Program-made: the position numbers and the translations under genes
Part shown: in pieces, positions 63,853 to 64,000 of the stretch
How the letters are laid out: the number at the start of each line of letters is the position of its first letter
Position numbering within the stretch: position 1 is the stretch's first letter
The notes under the pieces: generated by a model
The model's input: the letters and a program-made list of their open reading frames with translations, nothing else
Told to the model about the DNA's origin: nothing
Database searches by the model: none
NCBI RefSeq assembly: GCF_041449215.1
Contig: NZ_JBGNFV010000001.1
Span: 310,001 to 374,000 of the forward strand
Reading direction: 5' to 3'
DNA: 64,000 nucleotides
Origin: Roseivirga sp. BDSF3-8
Lineage (GTDB): Bacteria > Bacteroidota > Bacteroidia > Cytophagales > Cyclobacteriaceae

Positions 63853-64000
63853 CTAGGCAAATTCACTGACGCTCACCATGTTACGATCATGGGTAATCTT
63901 GCCCTGCTGTTCCAGTTTCTTCATAAGGCGGCTTATTACCACCCGGCTGGTATTTAGCTCCTGGGCTATCTGGTGGTGAGTGATGCGGAGTTGTGCATTG
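63853..64000 (-). CDS. Crp/Fnr-family regulator, C-terminal HTH part (5' end outside window)
   Basis: About 49 residues are visible, ending at a TAG (63853-63855 on the plus strand). ITHHQIAQELNTSRVVISRLMKKLEQQGKI is a typical Crp-type winged helix. It continues beyond the window. Its position directly upstream and in the same direction suggests that it controls the sulfur genes. Confidence 0.85.
   Translation of the reverse strand, partial: NAQLRITHHQIAQELNTSRVVISRLMKKLEQQGKITHDRNMVSVSEFA

Overview
The window looks like a Bacteroidota chromosome, most likely from a Cytophagales-type marine or soil bacterium. The evidence is a BatB/BatC-type VWA cluster, a fused E1 alpha-beta branched-chain dehydrogenase, TPR lipoproteins, TAnnTTTG-type promoter boxes, almost no Shine-Dalgarno sequences, and a RiPP precursor with a Bacteroidota-style leader. 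The species cannot be named from the sequence.

Bases 1 to about 23,490 are accessory DNA that ends at the 3' end of a tRNA-Lys(UUU) gene (23489-23564, minus). From left to right it holds: the end of an unknown gene and a DegT-type sugar aminotransferase; an Avs-like STAND ATPase with an N-terminal PD-(D/E)xK nuclease domain and C-terminal TPRs; a decayed patatin-like phospholipase; a four-gene ABC-three-component-like conflict operon (metallo-beta-lactamase-fold protein, trypsin-like protease, middle component, Rad50-like ATPase with a zinc hook); an oriT-like hairpin cluster with a MobC-like protein and an HUH relaxase; a three-gene unit of a Gly-rich small protein, a TPR lipoprotein and a degenerate histidine kinase; a cas-less CRISPR array with 18 clear repeats of two length classes (37 and 52-53 bp); an XRE regulator over a palindromic operator; a RadC-like protein; and a 52-aa protein overlapping a large serine recombinase whose last codons run antisense into the tRNA gene. 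This reads as a defence island joined to a mobilizable element. Its left edge was not found.

Bases 23,565 to 64,000 look like core chromosome, with higher GC and housekeeping content: a PepSY membrane protein, an orphan lanthipeptide-like precursor with its own terminator, a short alpha-glucan phosphorylase-like protein lacking the PLP lysine, trehalose-phosphatase, dodecin, the Bat cluster, thiolase, a MORN-like repeat protein, PurC, STAS, RNase Z, a queuosine-precursor transporter, TrmH, a BamA/TamA-like outer-membrane protein, MscS, a Rieske/FAD oxidoreductase, a sterol-desaturase cluster, branched-chain dehydrogenase E1, HemF, PAP2, a LytTR regulator, riboflavin synthase, Pcm, a thioesterase, an NlpC/P60 peptidase, lipoproteins and a serine hydrolase.

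The right end (58,985-64,000) is a sulfane-sulfur handling locus on the minus strand: a Crp/Fnr regulator (partial), two YeeE/YedE-type half transporters, a TauE/SafE exporter and two tandem MBL-rhodanese fusions. Together these plausibly import or export, oxidise and detoxify thiosulfate or persulfide sulfur.
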